Source: Streptomyces sp. CNQ-509 (GTDB lineage: Bacteria > Actinomycetota > Actinomycetes > Streptomycetales > Streptomycetaceae). Taken from it: a stretch of 64,000 bases of DNA. The position numbers and the translations under genes were made by a program. How positions within the stretch are numbered: position 1 is the first letter of the stretch; the number at the start of each line of letters is the position of its first letter. Shown piece after piece: positions 8,610-17,891 of the stretch. Where the stretch lies: the NCBI RefSeq assembly GCF_001011035.1, contig NZ_CP011492.1, forward strand, positions 2,799,501 to 2,863,500, written 5' to 3'. Under the pieces are notes generated by a model. The model was not told where the DNA came from, made no database searches, and saw only the letters and a program-made list of their open reading frames with translations.

Positions 8610-9026
8610 TCAGTCCCAGTCGGACTTGTCCTTCTCCGCCCGACGGCGGCGGAAGAGGCCCGCGGCGTGCACCGCGTTCACACCGACGATGCCGCCCCAC
8701 GTCACCAGCAGCCCGGCCAGCCCCTCGTTGACCACGCCGATCGCCGACAGCGGAACCGCCAGCACCATCGACACGGCGGCGAAGCCGAACCGCTCGCCGA
8801 ACGTGCCCTCCGGCGAGCTCGCGCCCGGCTGCGTGCCCCGCGCGACCTGCATCTGCTGCTCGGCGAGCTGGCGGCGGAGCCGGGTGTCGAACGTTCCGTC
8901 CATCCGCTGCTGCACCTTCTCGAGGAAGCCCTCGATCAGCTCTTCCTCGTACTCGGGGCCGAGGTCCCTGCGGGTCTGCAGGGTGGCATCGAGTTCACTC
9001 TTGATCTCCGGGTCCCGCGCACTCAT
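8610..9026 (-). CDS. Small membrane protein with cytoplasmic helical N-terminus
   Basis: The 138-residue protein starts at ATG 9026 (MSARDPEIKSELDATLQTRR). The first 70 residues are charged and helical (EYEEELIEGFLEKVQQRMD), and a short disordered linker follows. Two hydrophobic segments lie at about residues 82-98 and 100-122. It ends in a basic RRRRAEKDKSDWD tail. The pattern matches a widespread uncharacterised actinobacterial integral membrane family. No operon partner is evident; the gene is divergent from the RpiR-type regulator at 9164. Function unknown. Confidence 0.8.
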   Translation of the reverse strand: MSARDPEIKSELDATLQTRRDLGPEYEEELIEGFLEKVQQRMDGTFDTRLRRQLAEQQMQVARGTQPGASSPEGTFGERFGFAAVSMVLAVPLSAIGVVNEGLAGLLVTWGGIVGVNAVHAAGLFRRRRAEKDKSDWD

Positions 9027-9163
9027 ACCCCGTACGGTACGAGGCCGCGCGTCCGGGTGCAGTAGTGCTAGCCCCCCAATTCGTTCCGGTGCGCCCTTGC
9101 CGTCGTGCATACGGTCATGCAGAGTCGTCGTGCAGTGAATAGGACATCGGATCCGGAGGTGGG

Positions 9164-10000
9164 ATGGTCTCCGCCGACGCGGGCGCCAGGCTGCAGAAGC
9201 TCTTCGAGGGGCGCCGGCTGACGCCGACCCAGCGCCGTATCGCGCACTGCATGGTGCGCAGGGCGGCCGACGCACCGTTCCTGTCCAGCGTGGAGCTGGC
9301 CGAGCTGGCCGGGGTGAGCCAGCCGTCCGTGACCCGCTTCGCCGTCGCCCTCGGCTTCGACGGGTACCCGGCGCTGCGCCGCGCGCTGCGCGAGGCGGGG
9401 CTCGGCGAACCGTCGGGGCGGACGGAGCGGAACGAGTACCAGCAGGCCGTGCAGGCCGAGATCGAGAACCTGCGCAATCTCGCCGCGCTCCTCGCCGACC
9501 CCGCCCCCGTCGAGGACGCAGGCCGGCTGCTCGCCGCCTCCCGGCCGCTGCCCGTGCTGGGCCTGCGCGCCGCCGCGGCGCAGGCGCGCGGCTTCGCGTA
9601 CTTCGCGGCGAAGGTCCACCCCGACATCCGGGTGCTCGACGAGGCCGGCTCGATGCTCGACGACCGGGTCGACGCCGCCGCCCGCGCCGGCGCCACGGCG
9701 CTGCTCTGCTTCGCGCTGCCGCGACACCCGCGGGAGCTGTCGGACGCGCTGCGCACGGCGCGGGCGACCGGGCTGACGGTGGTCACGGTGGCGGACAGCT
9801 CGTTCACGCCGGTCGCGCAGGACAGCGACGTGCTGCTGCCGGCGGCGGTGGGCACGGGGCTGTCGTTCGACACGGCGTGCGGGCCGATGCTGCTGGGGCG
9901 GGTACTGCTGGAGGCGATGTGCGACGCGCTGCCGGAGGCGCAGGCGCGGCTGGAGGAGTTCGACGCGCGGGCGGCGGAGCGGGGACTGTTCCTGGACTGA
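9164..10000 (+). CDS. MurR/RpiR family transcriptional regulator
   Basis: The 278-residue regulator has an N-terminal HTH_6 domain (about residues 10-85; recognition helix region SVELAELAGVSQPSVTRFA) and a C-terminal SIS sugar-phosphate-binding domain (about 110-245). RpiR proteins sense phosphosugars and control carbohydrate, amino-sugar or cell-wall recycling genes. ATG 9164 follows GGAGGTGGG. The adjacent gene (8610-9026) is divergent and an SGNH hydrolase follows on the opposite strand, so no regulon can be inferred from context. The protein length is normal for the family. Confidence 0.93.
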   Translation: MVSADAGARLQKLFEGRRLTPTQRRIAHCMVRRAADAPFLSSVELAELAGVSQPSVTRFAVALGFDGYPALRRALREAGLGEPSGRTERNEYQQAVQAEIENLRNLAALLADPAPVEDAGRLLAASRPLPVLGLRAAAAQARGFAYFAAKVHPDIRVLDEAGSMLDDRVDAAARAGATALLCFALPRHPRELSDALRTARATGLTVVTVADSSFTPVAQDSDVLLPAAVGTGLSFDTACGPMLLGRVLLEAMCDALPEAQARLEEFDARAAERGLFLD

Positions 10001-10077
10001 GGCGTACGGGCGCGGAGACGCACGGCCGGCGCCGGCCGCGAGGCGCGCGCCGGACGCGAGGCGCCGTACGCGAGGCC

Positions 10078-10131
10078 CGTCCCGTACTCGACGCCCGTCC
10101 CGCACGCGAAACGCGTCCCGTACGCGAAACG
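10078..10131. repeat. Three tandem 18-bp units
   Basis: CGTCCCGTACTCGACGCC (10078-10095), CGTCCCGCACGCGAAACG (10096-10113) and CGTCCCGTACGCGAAACG (10114-10131) are direct repeats. Degenerate copies flank them. They fill the gap between two convergent genes and do not form a clean hairpin. Confidence 0.7.
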
Positions 10132-10182
10132 CGTGCCCTACGGGCCGCAGGGCATGCGCCCGCCCCGCACGCCCCCTGCCCG

Positions 10183-11217
10183 CTACCCCCGCTCCCCCAC
10201 GGCCGTCTGCTCCGCGTCCGTCTCCGACTCCGCCACCCGCCGCCTGCGCCGGTGCTTCAGCAGCGCCCACGGCCCGCGGCCGCCCGCCGGCCCCGCCGGT
10301 GCGACCTCCGTGCCGCTCTCGCCCGCCGCCTGGGCCGCGGCCTTGGCCACGGGCAGGTAGCCCTCGTCGCGGCGGACGTCCGGGCGCTCCTCCTCCGCCG
10401 GCCACAGGCCCAGCGCCGCGGAGAGGGTGGGCAGCAGGGCCATCGCGGCGGTGGCGTAGCCCTCCGCCGAGGGGTGGTAGTTGTCGGGCCCGAACAGCTC
10501 GCGCGGGTTGGCCGCGAACTCCGGCCCCAGCAGCGTGCCCAGCGACACCGTGCGCCCGCCGCGGTCGAGCACGGCGATGGTCTGCGCCGCGGCGAGCTGC
10601 CGGCTCAGCCGGCGGGCCAGCCAGCGCAGCGGCTGCTGCACCGGCTCGATGGTGCCGAGGTCCGGGCAGGTGCCGACGACGACCTCCGTACCGGCGTCGC
10701 GCAGCCGCGCGACGGCGTCCGACAGGCAGCGCACCGACACCGCGGGGGGCACCCGGTGGGTGACGTCGTTGGCGCCGACCATGATGACCGCGACGTCGGG
10801 CCGCAGCCCCTCCTCGTCCAGCAGCAGAGTCACCTGCCGGTCGAGGTCGTCGGACTGCGCCCCGGAGAGCGCCACGTTGCGCAGGTCCACCGGCCGTTCG
10901 GCGACCGCCGCGAGGCCGGAGGCAAGCAGCGCCCCCGGCGTCTGCCGGGGGCGGTAGACACCCTGGCCGGCTGCGGTGGAGTCGCCGAGGAACGCCAGCA
11001 GCACCGGCCGCACGCCGCGTCTGCGACCGAAGGACGCCCCGTACCGCCCGTCGGCCCGCGGCGGCTCCTCGTCGCTGCCGCCCACCCGGCGCCGTGCCAG
11101 GTGCACCTCCGCGACCAGCACCCCCAGCGTCGCACCGCCGAGCAGGCCGATGCCCCCGCCGCCGTACGCCGCCGCCGCGGCGATCCGGCGTGCCGCCCTC
11201 GCCCTGGTCATCGACAT
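10183..11217 (-). CDS. SGNH/GDSL hydrolase, 344 aa
   Basis: This SGNH-fold esterase has block I FLGDSTAAGQGVY (nucleophile Ser), block III MVGANDVTHRV and the terminal catalytic Asp/His in GPDNYHPSAEGYA. An N-terminal hydrophobic helix (about residues 12-38, AAAAAYGGGGIGLLGG) makes it a secreted or membrane-anchored protein. The C-terminal 65 residues (after LPTLSAALGLW) are charged and disordered. It starts at ATG 11217. It differs from the hydrolase at 7087 in length and domain order, and I would not call them recent duplicates. Substrate unknown. Confidence 0.9.
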   Translation of the reverse strand: MSMTRARAARRIAAAAAYGGGGIGLLGGATLGVLVAEVHLARRRVGGSDEEPPRADGRYGASFGRRRGVRPVLLAFLGDSTAAGQGVYRPRQTPGALLASGLAAVAERPVDLRNVALSGAQSDDLDRQVTLLLDEEGLRPDVAVIMVGANDVTHRVPPAVSVRCLSDAVARLRDAGTEVVVGTCPDLGTIEPVQQPLRWLARRLSRQLAAAQTIAVLDRGGRTVSLGTLLGPEFAANPRELFGPDNYHPSAEGYATAAMALLPTLSAALGLWPAEEERPDVRRDEGYLPVAKAAAQAAGESGTEVAPAGPAGGRGPWALLKHRRRRRVAESETDAEQTAVGERG

Positions 11218-11548
11218 CGCCTCTCCGTTCCGCGCCGGCCCCCGTGTGCCGGCCGCGCGTGTCCGTACGTACCGCTGCCGCCAGGTCCGTACGACCGTGT
11301 CCGAACCGTCGCCGCCCCTGTCCCTTTTTCCACCCTTTGCGCCAATTCTGTCCGCTATCGGTCCCCTCCCCTTCTCTGTCCTACGCCGTCTCCCCCTCCG
11401 GTCCGCGGCGGCGCGCGGGCACCCGCCGCCCGGCGCGGTCTACGCGCGTGCTAACACTTTGTTGCCCGGCCTTGTGCCCGGCTCAATCACCCGCGGCGGA
11501 AGCCGTACGCTGGGCTCGCCCCGAGAGCCACGGACCCTGGAGTGAGCG
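11218..11548. other. Gene-free interval, divergent promoter region
   Basis: This 331-base gap lies between the SGNH hydrolase (-) and cystathionine beta-synthase (+). It must hold promoters for both. I see no convincing -10/-35 pair, RNA or repeat. The open frames in it are pyrimidine-rich and not gene-like. Confidence 0.6.
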
Positions 11549-12937
11549 GTGCAGTATCACGAGTCGATCACCGACCTGGTGGGCAACACGCCCCTGGTCA
11601 GGCTGGGCCGCGTGACCCAGGGCATCCGGGCGACGGTGCTGGCGAAGGTCGAGTACTTCAACCCCGGCGGCTCGGTGAAGGACCGCATCGCGCTGCGCAT
11701 GATCGAGGCCGCCGAGCGCTCGGGCGCGCTGCGGCCGGGCGGCACGATCGTCGAGCCGACCTCGGGGAACACCGGCGTGGGTCTGGCGATGGTGGCCCAG
11801 CAGAAGGGCTACAAGTGCATCTTCGTCTGCCCTGACAAGGTGTCCACCGACAAGATCAACGTGCTGCGGGCGTACGGCGCGGAGGTCGTCGTCTGCCCGA
11901 CGGCCGTCGACCCGGAGCACCCCGACTCGTACTACAACGTCTCCGACCGCCTGGTCCGCGAGACCCCCGGCGCCTGGAAGCCCGACCAGTACAGCAACCC
12001 GGACAACCCGGCGTCCCACTACCACTCCACGGGCCCCGAGCTGTGGACGCAGACCGAAGGCCGCATCACCCACTTCGTCGCGGGCATCGGCACCGGCGGC
12101 ACGATCTCCGGCACCGGCCGGTATCTGAAGGAAGTCTCCGACGGCGCCGTGCAGATCGTCGGCGCGGACCCGGAGGGCTCGGTGTACTCCGGCGGCTCGG
12201 GCCGCCCGTACCTGGTCGAGGGCGTCGGCGAGGACTTCTGGCCGGACGCGTACGACCGCGGAGTCGCCGACGAGATCGTCGCCGTCTCCGACAAGGACTC
12301 CTTCCGCATGACCCGCCGGCTGGCCCGCGAGGAGGGCCTGCTCGTCGGCGGCTCCTGCGGGATGGCGGTGGTCGCGGCTCTGCGGGTGGCGGAGCGGCTG
12401 GACGAGAACGGCGTGGTCGTCGTCCTGCTCCCGGACAGCGGCCGCGGCTACCTGTCGAAGATCTTCAACGACGACTGGATGGCGGACTACGGCTTCATGG
12501 AGGAGGCCGGCGCCGCGAGCGTCGCCGACGTGCTGCGGGACAAGGAGGGCAGCATGCCCTCGCTGGTGCACATGCACCCGGAGGAGACGGTGGGCGAGGC
12601 GATCGAGGTGCTGCGGGAGTACGGCGTCTCGCAGATGCCGGTCGTCAAGCCCGGGGCGGGCCACCCGGACGTGATGGCGGCGGAGGTCGTCGGCTCGATC
12701 GTGGAACGGGAGCTGCTGGACGCCCTCTTCACCCACAAGGCCGAACTCGACCACCCCCTGGAACAGCACATGTGCCCCCCGCTCCCGCAGGTCGGCTCGG
12801 GCGAACCGGTGGCGGACCTGGTCGCGGTCCTGGAGCGCGCGGACGCGGCGGTGGTGCTGGTGGAGGGCAAGCCGACGGGCGTGGTGTCGCGCACGGACCT
12901 GCTGGCGTACCTGGCGAAAGGCGCCGGCAAGGCGTGA
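11549..12937 (+). CDS. cbs: Cystathionine beta-synthase
   Basis: This PLP enzyme condenses serine with homocysteine to cystathionine (reverse transsulfuration). The 462-residue protein starts at GTG 11549 (MQYHESITDLVGNTPLVRL) after GGAGTGAG. The PLP lysine lies in NPGGSVKDRIALRM, the substrate loop is PTSGNTGVGLAM, and the phosphate-binding loop is GIGTGGTISGTGRY. Residues about 335-460 form two CBS motifs (Bateman module). The N-terminal haem-binding extension of animal enzymes is absent, as usual in bacteria. A cysteine synthase is the alternative, but the Bateman module and full length favour cystathionine beta-synthase. Confidence 0.95.
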   Translation: MQYHESITDLVGNTPLVRLGRVTQGIRATVLAKVEYFNPGGSVKDRIALRMIEAAERSGALRPGGTIVEPTSGNTGVGLAMVAQQKGYKCIFVCPDKVSTDKINVLRAYGAEVVVCPTAVDPEHPDSYYNVSDRLVRETPGAWKPDQYSNPDNPASHYHSTGPELWTQTEGRITHFVAGIGTGGTISGTGRYLKEVSDGAVQIVGADPEGSVYSGGSGRPYLVEGVGEDFWPDAYDRGVADEIVAVSDKDSFRMTRRLAREEGLLVGGSCGMAVVAALRVAERLDENGVVVVLLPDSGRGYLSKIFNDDWMADYGFMEEAGAASVADVLRDKEGSMPSLVHMHPEETVGEAIEVLREYGVSQMPVVKPGAGHPDVMAAEVVGSIVERELLDALFTHKAELDHPLEQHMCPPLPQVGSGEPVADLVAVLERADAAVVLVEGKPTGVVSRTDLLAYLAKGAGKA

Positions 12938-13030
12938 AGTCGCCACGTTGTCCACACCCTTCGCACACGAGTCACCACGCACCGCTACGATGCGTGCGCA
13001 TCCCGGTGACGACACGTGCGGAGGGACAGA

Positions 13031-13339
13031 TTGGCGGACCGACTCGCAGTCGACGGCGACGAATTAGAGCGCTTCATGCGCTTGCTGAAGCGCTCGGTGC
13101 GGTCACTCGAAGGAGTCCACAGGGCCCTGCGCGACTCCACCATCAGCGGACTGGGTACGGACGATCTCGATGACGCGTGCCAGGACTTCCAGGACGACTG
13201 GAAGTACGGGACCGGGCAGATCGGCGAACAGGTAGAGGAACTGGCGGAGATCGTCGGGGACAGCAAGGAGAGCTACGCCGAGGTCGACAAGGCCCTGGAG
13301 GAGAACCTGGCGAAGTCTGCCCAGGGAGGCGGCACATGA
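13031..13339 (+). CDS. WXG100-like small helical protein, first gene of a coupled operon
   Basis: The 102-residue helical protein was given start TTG 13031 (MADRLAVDGDELERFMRLL), because GGAGGGA at 13020-13026 would lie inside the longer GTG 13016 frame. The layout resembles ESX/WXG100 proteins: an N-terminal helix, a central turn with DDWKYG in place of strict W-x-G, and a second amphipathic helix. Codon 12 is TTA, so translation should depend on bldA. Its stop overlaps the next start (ATGA at 13336-13339), which implies translational coupling. Role unknown; it is probably a partner of the next protein. Confidence 0.75.
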   Translation: MADRLAVDGDELERFMRLLKRSVRSLEGVHRALRDSTISGLGTDDLDDACQDFQDDWKYGTGQIGEQVEELAEIVGDSKESYAEVDKALEENLAKSAQGGGT

Positions 13340-14748
13340 CGAACGACGGCACCCCCGGCTTAGGCGGCCCGCCGAAACCGGGCGAGAAGCCCTTCGCCTT
13401 ACCGCCGCCCAGGGACGACTGGAGCTTCATCCGGCCCCAGGGCCTCCAGCCGGGCACGGTCCCCGACCGGTACCCGCACCTGGGCTTCAACCCCGCCCCG
13501 GGGAGCACGGACACCGTCCGCGCCCTGCACGCCAAGCTGATCAAGTGCGCGAAGGTGCTGGAAGAGACCCGCGACATGATCACCAAGCTGATGGACGGCA
13601 GTTACTGGAAGGGCGACGCGGCCGTCGCCTTCCGGCAGCAGTTGGAGGACGGCCCGCTCCCCCTGAACCTCAAGAACGCCGCGCACTCCATCAGGAAGGC
13701 CGCCAGGCAACTCGACCGCTGGCAAACGGAACTCGGGGACTTCCAGCGCCGCGCGCGGAAACTCGACGACCGGGCCCGCGAGGCGCGGGGGGTCCTGGAG
13801 GAGGCGGAGTCCCGCGCGGGCGCGGCCAAGCAGGAAGCCGGCGCCCACACGAGCCGGACGGGCGACCGCCCGGACCTGAGCGCCAGGAAACCGGGAGACG
13901 ACCCGGACTCGGAAGCGACGCTGCGCCGCCTCAACACGGCGGTGGACGACGCCCAGGCCGAACTCGAACGCATCCTCCGCAGCGCGCGCACCCTGGCCTG
14001 GGAACACGAAACGGAGGCCGCGGCCCGAGCGGACGACATCCGCAACGCCACCGACAAACTGGCCCCCCAGGAACCGGGCTTCTTCGCCAAGGCCGCAGCC
14101 TGGATCACGGAAAACCTCCCGGACATCCTGAGCATCGCGGCGGGGGTGGTGGCGCTGGCGGCGTTGACGATCGTGACGGGCGGCACGGCAACGGCGATCC
14201 TGCTACTGGCAGCGGCAGCCCTGAGCGCGGGCGCGTTGGGCACACGGCTGGCCGACCCGGCGGTGCGGGCGTCGATCTGGGATGGCATCACGAAAGGGGA
14301 GTTCGACGCGGACTTCTGGAACAACTCGGTAAGCGTGCTTGCTGATGGCCTGGGCATGGTGCCTGGTGCGGCTGCTGTCGGGAAGGGTGTCGTCAAGGGA
14401 GTGGACGTTGTTCGCGCAAGCACCGAGGCTCTGACACTGGGCCAGAAGTTCGGCACTGTGGGCACCCGCGTACTGACCGAGGCTCAAGCTGTTGCCGCGC
14501 TGGGCAACCCGCTGCTGGCTCGGGGGGTCCATGCTGTCGGATGGACCGCACAAGCAGCGAAGCGTATTGAGGTCGGCGCAGCATCTACGGGCGTGCTATC
14601 CGGCGGAGTAGGGCTACTCAGCACTGGTGTAGAAGCTATCGAGAACGATGTCGTCGGAGGGTCGGGGAGCCTTCTCAGCGGTATCGAAATCGCCGGACTC
14701 ACCAGCGGGGAGGTGATCGAACTCATCCGTTACCTGCCCATGCGGTAA
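13336..14748 (+). CDS. Putative WXG-domain (type VII secretion-like) protein, 470 aa
   Basis: The 470-residue protein has a proline-rich N-terminus and a WXG-like helical hairpin at about 65-150, with the turn SYWKGDAAVAF. A coiled-coil or charged region follows (about 150-235), then strongly hydrophobic segments at about 258-300 (LSIAAGVVALAALTIV onward) and a hydrophobic C-terminal part. The layout resembles N-terminal parts of type VII-exported polymorphic toxins, but I see no toxin domain at the C-terminus, which ends LIRYLPMR. Codons 9 and 22 are TTA. It overlaps both neighbours (ATGA upstream, TAATG downstream). No EccC or other secretion gene is in the window. Confidence 0.75.
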   Translation: MTNDGTPGLGGPPKPGEKPFALPPPRDDWSFIRPQGLQPGTVPDRYPHLGFNPAPGSTDTVRALHAKLIKCAKVLEETRDMITKLMDGSYWKGDAAVAFRQQLEDGPLPLNLKNAAHSIRKAARQLDRWQTELGDFQRRARKLDDRAREARGVLEEAESRAGAAKQEAGAHTSRTGDRPDLSARKPGDDPDSEATLRRLNTAVDDAQAELERILRSARTLAWEHETEAAARADDIRNATDKLAPQEPGFFAKAAAWITENLPDILSIAAGVVALAALTIVTGGTATAILLLAAAALSAGALGTRLADPAVRASIWDGITKGEFDADFWNNSVSVLADGLGMVPGAAAVGKGVVKGVDVVRASTEALTLGQKFGTVGTRVLTEAQAVAALGNPLLARGVHAVGWTAQAAKRIEVGAASTGVLSGGVGLLSTGVEAIENDVVGGSGSLLSGIEIAGLTSGEVIELIRYLPMR

Positions 14749-15482
14749 TGGAAATGACGTCGTCTGCCAGCCACTCTCGAACGAGGTCTTCCGTGCATCC
14801 TTCTGGCTATTCCACTGCCTGGGACCATCCCCCTACTTCGCGCGCGTGGGCCAAACAGCTGATGATGAACACGATCGCTTTCATCGGCTGGATTCTCACT
14901 GCCTTCGGAGTCTTGGTCCTGATCCTGCTCCTGCCGACCGGCTTCGTTCCCCTGTTGATTTTCCCCATGGTCTACAGCGGCTATCGCGCACTCATCGCGC
15001 TCGCCTTCTTCCTGGTCTACGTACGCATGCGCCGCATCCTTCAGGCTTACTCATGGCGCCTCGACCGTGCTCCCTACGGTCTTTCACAGCACCCTGAATC
15101 ACCCCACGGAGAAAAGTGGATCGAGTTCCCGAACCCGGAGCGGCCCGGAGAGAAGATTCCGCTGCACTTTCTCAGTCATTATCGTGTGAACTGGTGGGGG
15201 AGGCGCATGGCACCCCGCGCGAAGCCGGAACTCAAGGCAGAACTAGACCCGATTTGGTTCGCCGGCGATCCGCGCTTCTTCGGTGTCATCGCCGTCAGCA
15301 GCGGCCCTCCCAGCAAAGCGGCGGACCTCCAGCCGAGGCGACTGCACGTACTCACCCAGCCCCACGCGTTCTTCTCACCCGCCGACCACAACTCCTGGCA
15401 GGCAAGCGCGCAAGACGTCGCGCGTGCCCAGCAGGCCGGCGCCAGGTCAGGGAGGCGGCGCCAGGTCAGGGAGGCGCAATGA
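14748..15482 (+). CDS. Hypothetical membrane protein in the WXG operon
   Basis: The 244-residue protein starts at ATG 14748, which shares a base with the preceding stop (TAATG). Two long hydrophobic helices lie at about residues 40-66 and 68-90 (VPLLIFPMVYSGYRAL within). The C-terminal 150 residues are soluble, probably cytoplasmic, with WRLDRAPYGLSQHPES and WFAGDPRFFGVIA. The very end contains a direct repeat (GARSGRRRQVREAQ preceded by a similar run). I recognise no family. Its tight coupling implies it works with the WXG-like protein, perhaps in its export or membrane tethering; this is inference. Confidence 0.7.
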   Translation: MEMTSSASHSRTRSSVHPSGYSTAWDHPPTSRAWAKQLMMNTIAFIGWILTAFGVLVLILLLPTGFVPLLIFPMVYSGYRALIALAFFLVYVRMRRILQAYSWRLDRAPYGLSQHPESPHGEKWIEFPNPERPGEKIPLHFLSHYRVNWWGRRMAPRAKPELKAELDPIWFAGDPRFFGVIAVSSGPPSKAADLQPRRLHVLTQPHAFFSPADHNSWQASAQDVARAQQAGARSGRRRQVREAQ

Positions 15483-16147
15483 CTCACGAACACCCCACCT
15501 ACATCCTCAACGACTCCGTCACCGCCCCCGACCGCGAAGCCTGGTTCGCGCTGCCCGCCGGGTTCACCACTCTCCCGCTCGACGCTCTCACCGCTTCCTC
15601 CGACAGCGCCGACGCCTCGCGGATGCGCGAGGTGGTCGGTGATCTGCTCGCCGGGGTCCCCGACGGAGTCGGGCGGCAGCGAGTGATCGGGCAGTTAGCC
15701 GGGGCTCAGCGGATGATGCTCGCCCTCCGGGAGGAAGGCGTCGTGCACTGTTCGCTCGGATTGCATCGCGACGACGACGGCGACGGCCGCCTCCTCACCT
15801 CGTTCTTCACCTTCCGGTGGCAGGAGATCAGTCGCGCCCCCCGGCACCTCACCGCCGCCCGGGCCGTCGCCGCAGGTCACGACCGTATCGAAGTCCTCGA
15901 CCTCCCCTGCGGCCCCGCCGCCCTCGGTGAGGTGGCGAGGAGCGTCGCGCCCGGTCTCGGGATCGCCGTCGAGCGGCTGCTGCAGATTCACGCCTATCTG
16001 CCCCACCCCGACGGCAGCCGGATCGCCGTGCTCACCCTCACCACTCCTGCGCCGCAGCGCCGTGCCCACTACCGCGCGATGCTGCACGACGTCGCCGCGC
16101 ACGTCAGCTTCGACGACCCGCTGGTGCACCTGCGAACAAACGTGTGA
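15479..16147 (+). CDS. Hypothetical protein closing the WXG operon
   Basis: The 222-residue soluble protein starts at ATG 15479, overlapping the preceding stop by four bases (ATGA). It has no membrane segment or signal. The look is a mixed alpha/beta fold with REEGVVHCSLGLHRDDDG and a conserved-looking LLTSFFTFRW strand. Codon 73 is TTA. The fold and composition resemble small actinobacterial proteins found beside WXG-like or secreted effectors, where they may act as chaperone or immunity partners. That role is a guess from position only. Confidence 0.65.
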   Translation: MTHEHPTYILNDSVTAPDREAWFALPAGFTTLPLDALTASSDSADASRMREVVGDLLAGVPDGVGRQRVIGQLAGAQRMMLALREEGVVHCSLGLHRDDDGDGRLLTSFFTFRWQEISRAPRHLTAARAVAAGHDRIEVLDLPCGPAALGEVARSVAPGLGIAVERLLQIHAYLPHPDGSRIAVLTLTTPAPQRRAHYRAMLHDVAAHVSFDDPLVHLRTNV

Positions 16148-16416
16148 CGCGGGGACCGCCGCACCCCCGGTGCGTGCACCAAGGGGCGGGACGACGGCGG
16201 TCCCCGCGTGGGGACGCTGCGGGCCGGTCAGGCCGTGCCCTGCGTCCGGCGACCAGGAGGTCCGGGAGCCGCTCCGGAGAGTTCCTTGCCGACGTCCTCA
16301 ACAATGCAGGACCCGTGTTAACCGCGTGCTGCGCCGGCGTGACGCCCTCGTACCGTTTGCGGAATCAACCGGTCCGCAGCCCCACAGCCCCAGGCCCCCG
16401 AACCCCACGACGAGCC

Positions 16417-17703
16417 TCACCGCCACCGCGGCTGCCGCAGCGGCAGACCCGAGTCGCCCGACGCCGGGGTCCGTACCGCCAGGACCTGGTTCACGCCGAT
16501 CCGGTTGCGCTCGAAGGACAGCGCCGACGCCGCCATGTACAGCCGCCACACCCGCGCCCGCCCCGGCGAGGTCAGGGTCACGGCCTGAGCCCAGCGGGCC
16601 TCCAGGTTCGCCACCCAGCGGCGCAGCGTCAGCGCGTAGTGCTCGCGCAGCGCCTGGGTGTCGCGCACCTCGAAGCCCGCGCGCTCCAACTGGTCCACCG
16701 TCGTGCTGAGCGGCGACAGCTCCCCGTCGGGGAAGACGTACGCGTCGATGAACTCGTCGATGGCGTAGTCCTCTTCGTCCGCCAGTGGGCGGCGGGCGAT
16801 CTGGTGGTTGAGCAGCCGGCCGCCGGGGCGGAGCAGGCGGTGGAGGACGCGGGCGTACTCGCCGTAGCGCTGGGAGCCGACGTGCTCGGCCATGCCGATG
16901 GAGGAGATCGCGTCGTACGGGCCGTCCGCCGTCTCGCGGTAGTCCTGTACCCGGATCTCGACGCGGTCGCCGAGCCCGGCGTCGGCCACCCGCTTGCGCG
17001 CGTACGCGGCCTGCTGGCGGGAGAGCGTGATGCCGACGGCGCGTACGCCGTACTCGCGCGCCGCGTGCAGCACCATCGAGCCCCAGCCGCAGCCGACGTC
17101 GAGCAGCCGGTCGCCTTCCCGGAGGCCGAGCTTGCGGCAGACGAGGTCGAGCTTGGCGGCCTGGGCGTCCTCCAGGGTGCCGTCCTCGTGCCAGTAGGCG
17201 CAGGAGTAGACCATGGACGGGCCGAGGACGAGGGAGTAGAAGTCGTTGCCGACGTCGTAGTGGTGGCTGACGGCGGCCTTGTCGCGGCGGAGGGTGTGCA
17301 GCGCGCCGCGGACCTTGTGCCGGCGCACCTCCTCGGGCGGCGGCGGGGGCGGTGGCAGCGGCCGGGCGAGGGCGAGGGCACCGCGGGCGGCGGCGGCGAG
17401 CCGGGCCGGGCGGGGGCGGGGAGCGTCGGGGCCGCGGTCCCAGAGGAGTCCCGCGAGGCGGTCGAGGGCGGCGTACAGGTCGCCTTCGACGTCGATCTCG
17501 CCGGCGACCCAGGCGCGCGCGAGGCCGAGTTCGCCGGGGCGCCACAGGATACGGCGCAGCGCTCTGCGGTGGCGTACGACGAGAACGGGGGCGCCCTCGG
17601 GACCGGCTTCCGAGCGGTCCCAGGCGCGGATACGGATCGGCAGCGGGCCTCCGAGCAGCTCCTCCGCGAGGGCGGCGAGCCGGGGCGCGGCTCCGTGGGG
17701 CAT
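16417..17703 (-). CDS. cfa: Cyclopropane-fatty-acyl-phospholipid synthase family methyltransferase
   Basis: This SAM-dependent enzyme adds a methylene (or methyl) group to unsaturated acyl chains of membrane phospholipids. The 428-residue protein starts at ATG 17703. The N-terminal 125 residues form the lipid-handling domain, then HYDVGNDFYSLVLGPSMVYS, a signature of the family, precedes the SAM-binding motif LLDVGCGWGSMVLHAA. SSIGMAEHVG and the C-terminal LNRIGVNQ-like end (RNRIGVNQVLAV) are also typical. It lies next to ndh, an arrangement I recall from other streptomycetes. No transmembrane segment is seen; it acts at the inner membrane face. Confidence 0.93.
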   Translation of the reverse strand: MPHGAAPRLAALAEELLGGPLPIRIRAWDRSEAGPEGAPVLVVRHRRALRRILWRPGELGLARAWVAGEIDVEGDLYAALDRLAGLLWDRGPDAPRPRPARLAAAARGALALARPLPPPPPPPEEVRRHKVRGALHTLRRDKAAVSHHYDVGNDFYSLVLGPSMVYSCAYWHEDGTLEDAQAAKLDLVCRKLGLREGDRLLDVGCGWGSMVLHAAREYGVRAVGITLSRQQAAYARKRVADAGLGDRVEIRVQDYRETADGPYDAISSIGMAEHVGSQRYGEYARVLHRLLRPGGRLLNHQIARRPLADEEDYAIDEFIDAYVFPDGELSPLSTTVDQLERAGFEVRDTQALREHYALTLRRWVANLEARWAQAVTLTSPGRARVWRLYMAASALSFERNRIGVNQVLAVRTPASGDSGLPLRQPRWR

Positions 17704-17891
17704 GGCGCACCTCCGTGAGATGGGCAGGTGGTCGACGTGGTGTCCGCCGTTGCTGGACTACACGTAAACACCAAGACCCACCCCGGGAAGTCCCGTTGCC
17801 CGCCGGGGCGCGGGTACCACCACCGAAAAGAGCAGTCAGGCACCCTGCCCGGCGGACCGGGCGGGCGCCTGACCGGCGTTCACCGGGGAGG

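Noticed and set aside
13016..13030. GTG 13016 as the start of the first WXG-operon gene
   Set aside because: It would place the GGAGGGA ribosome site inside the coding region; TTG 13031 fits the site and the family-like N-terminus.
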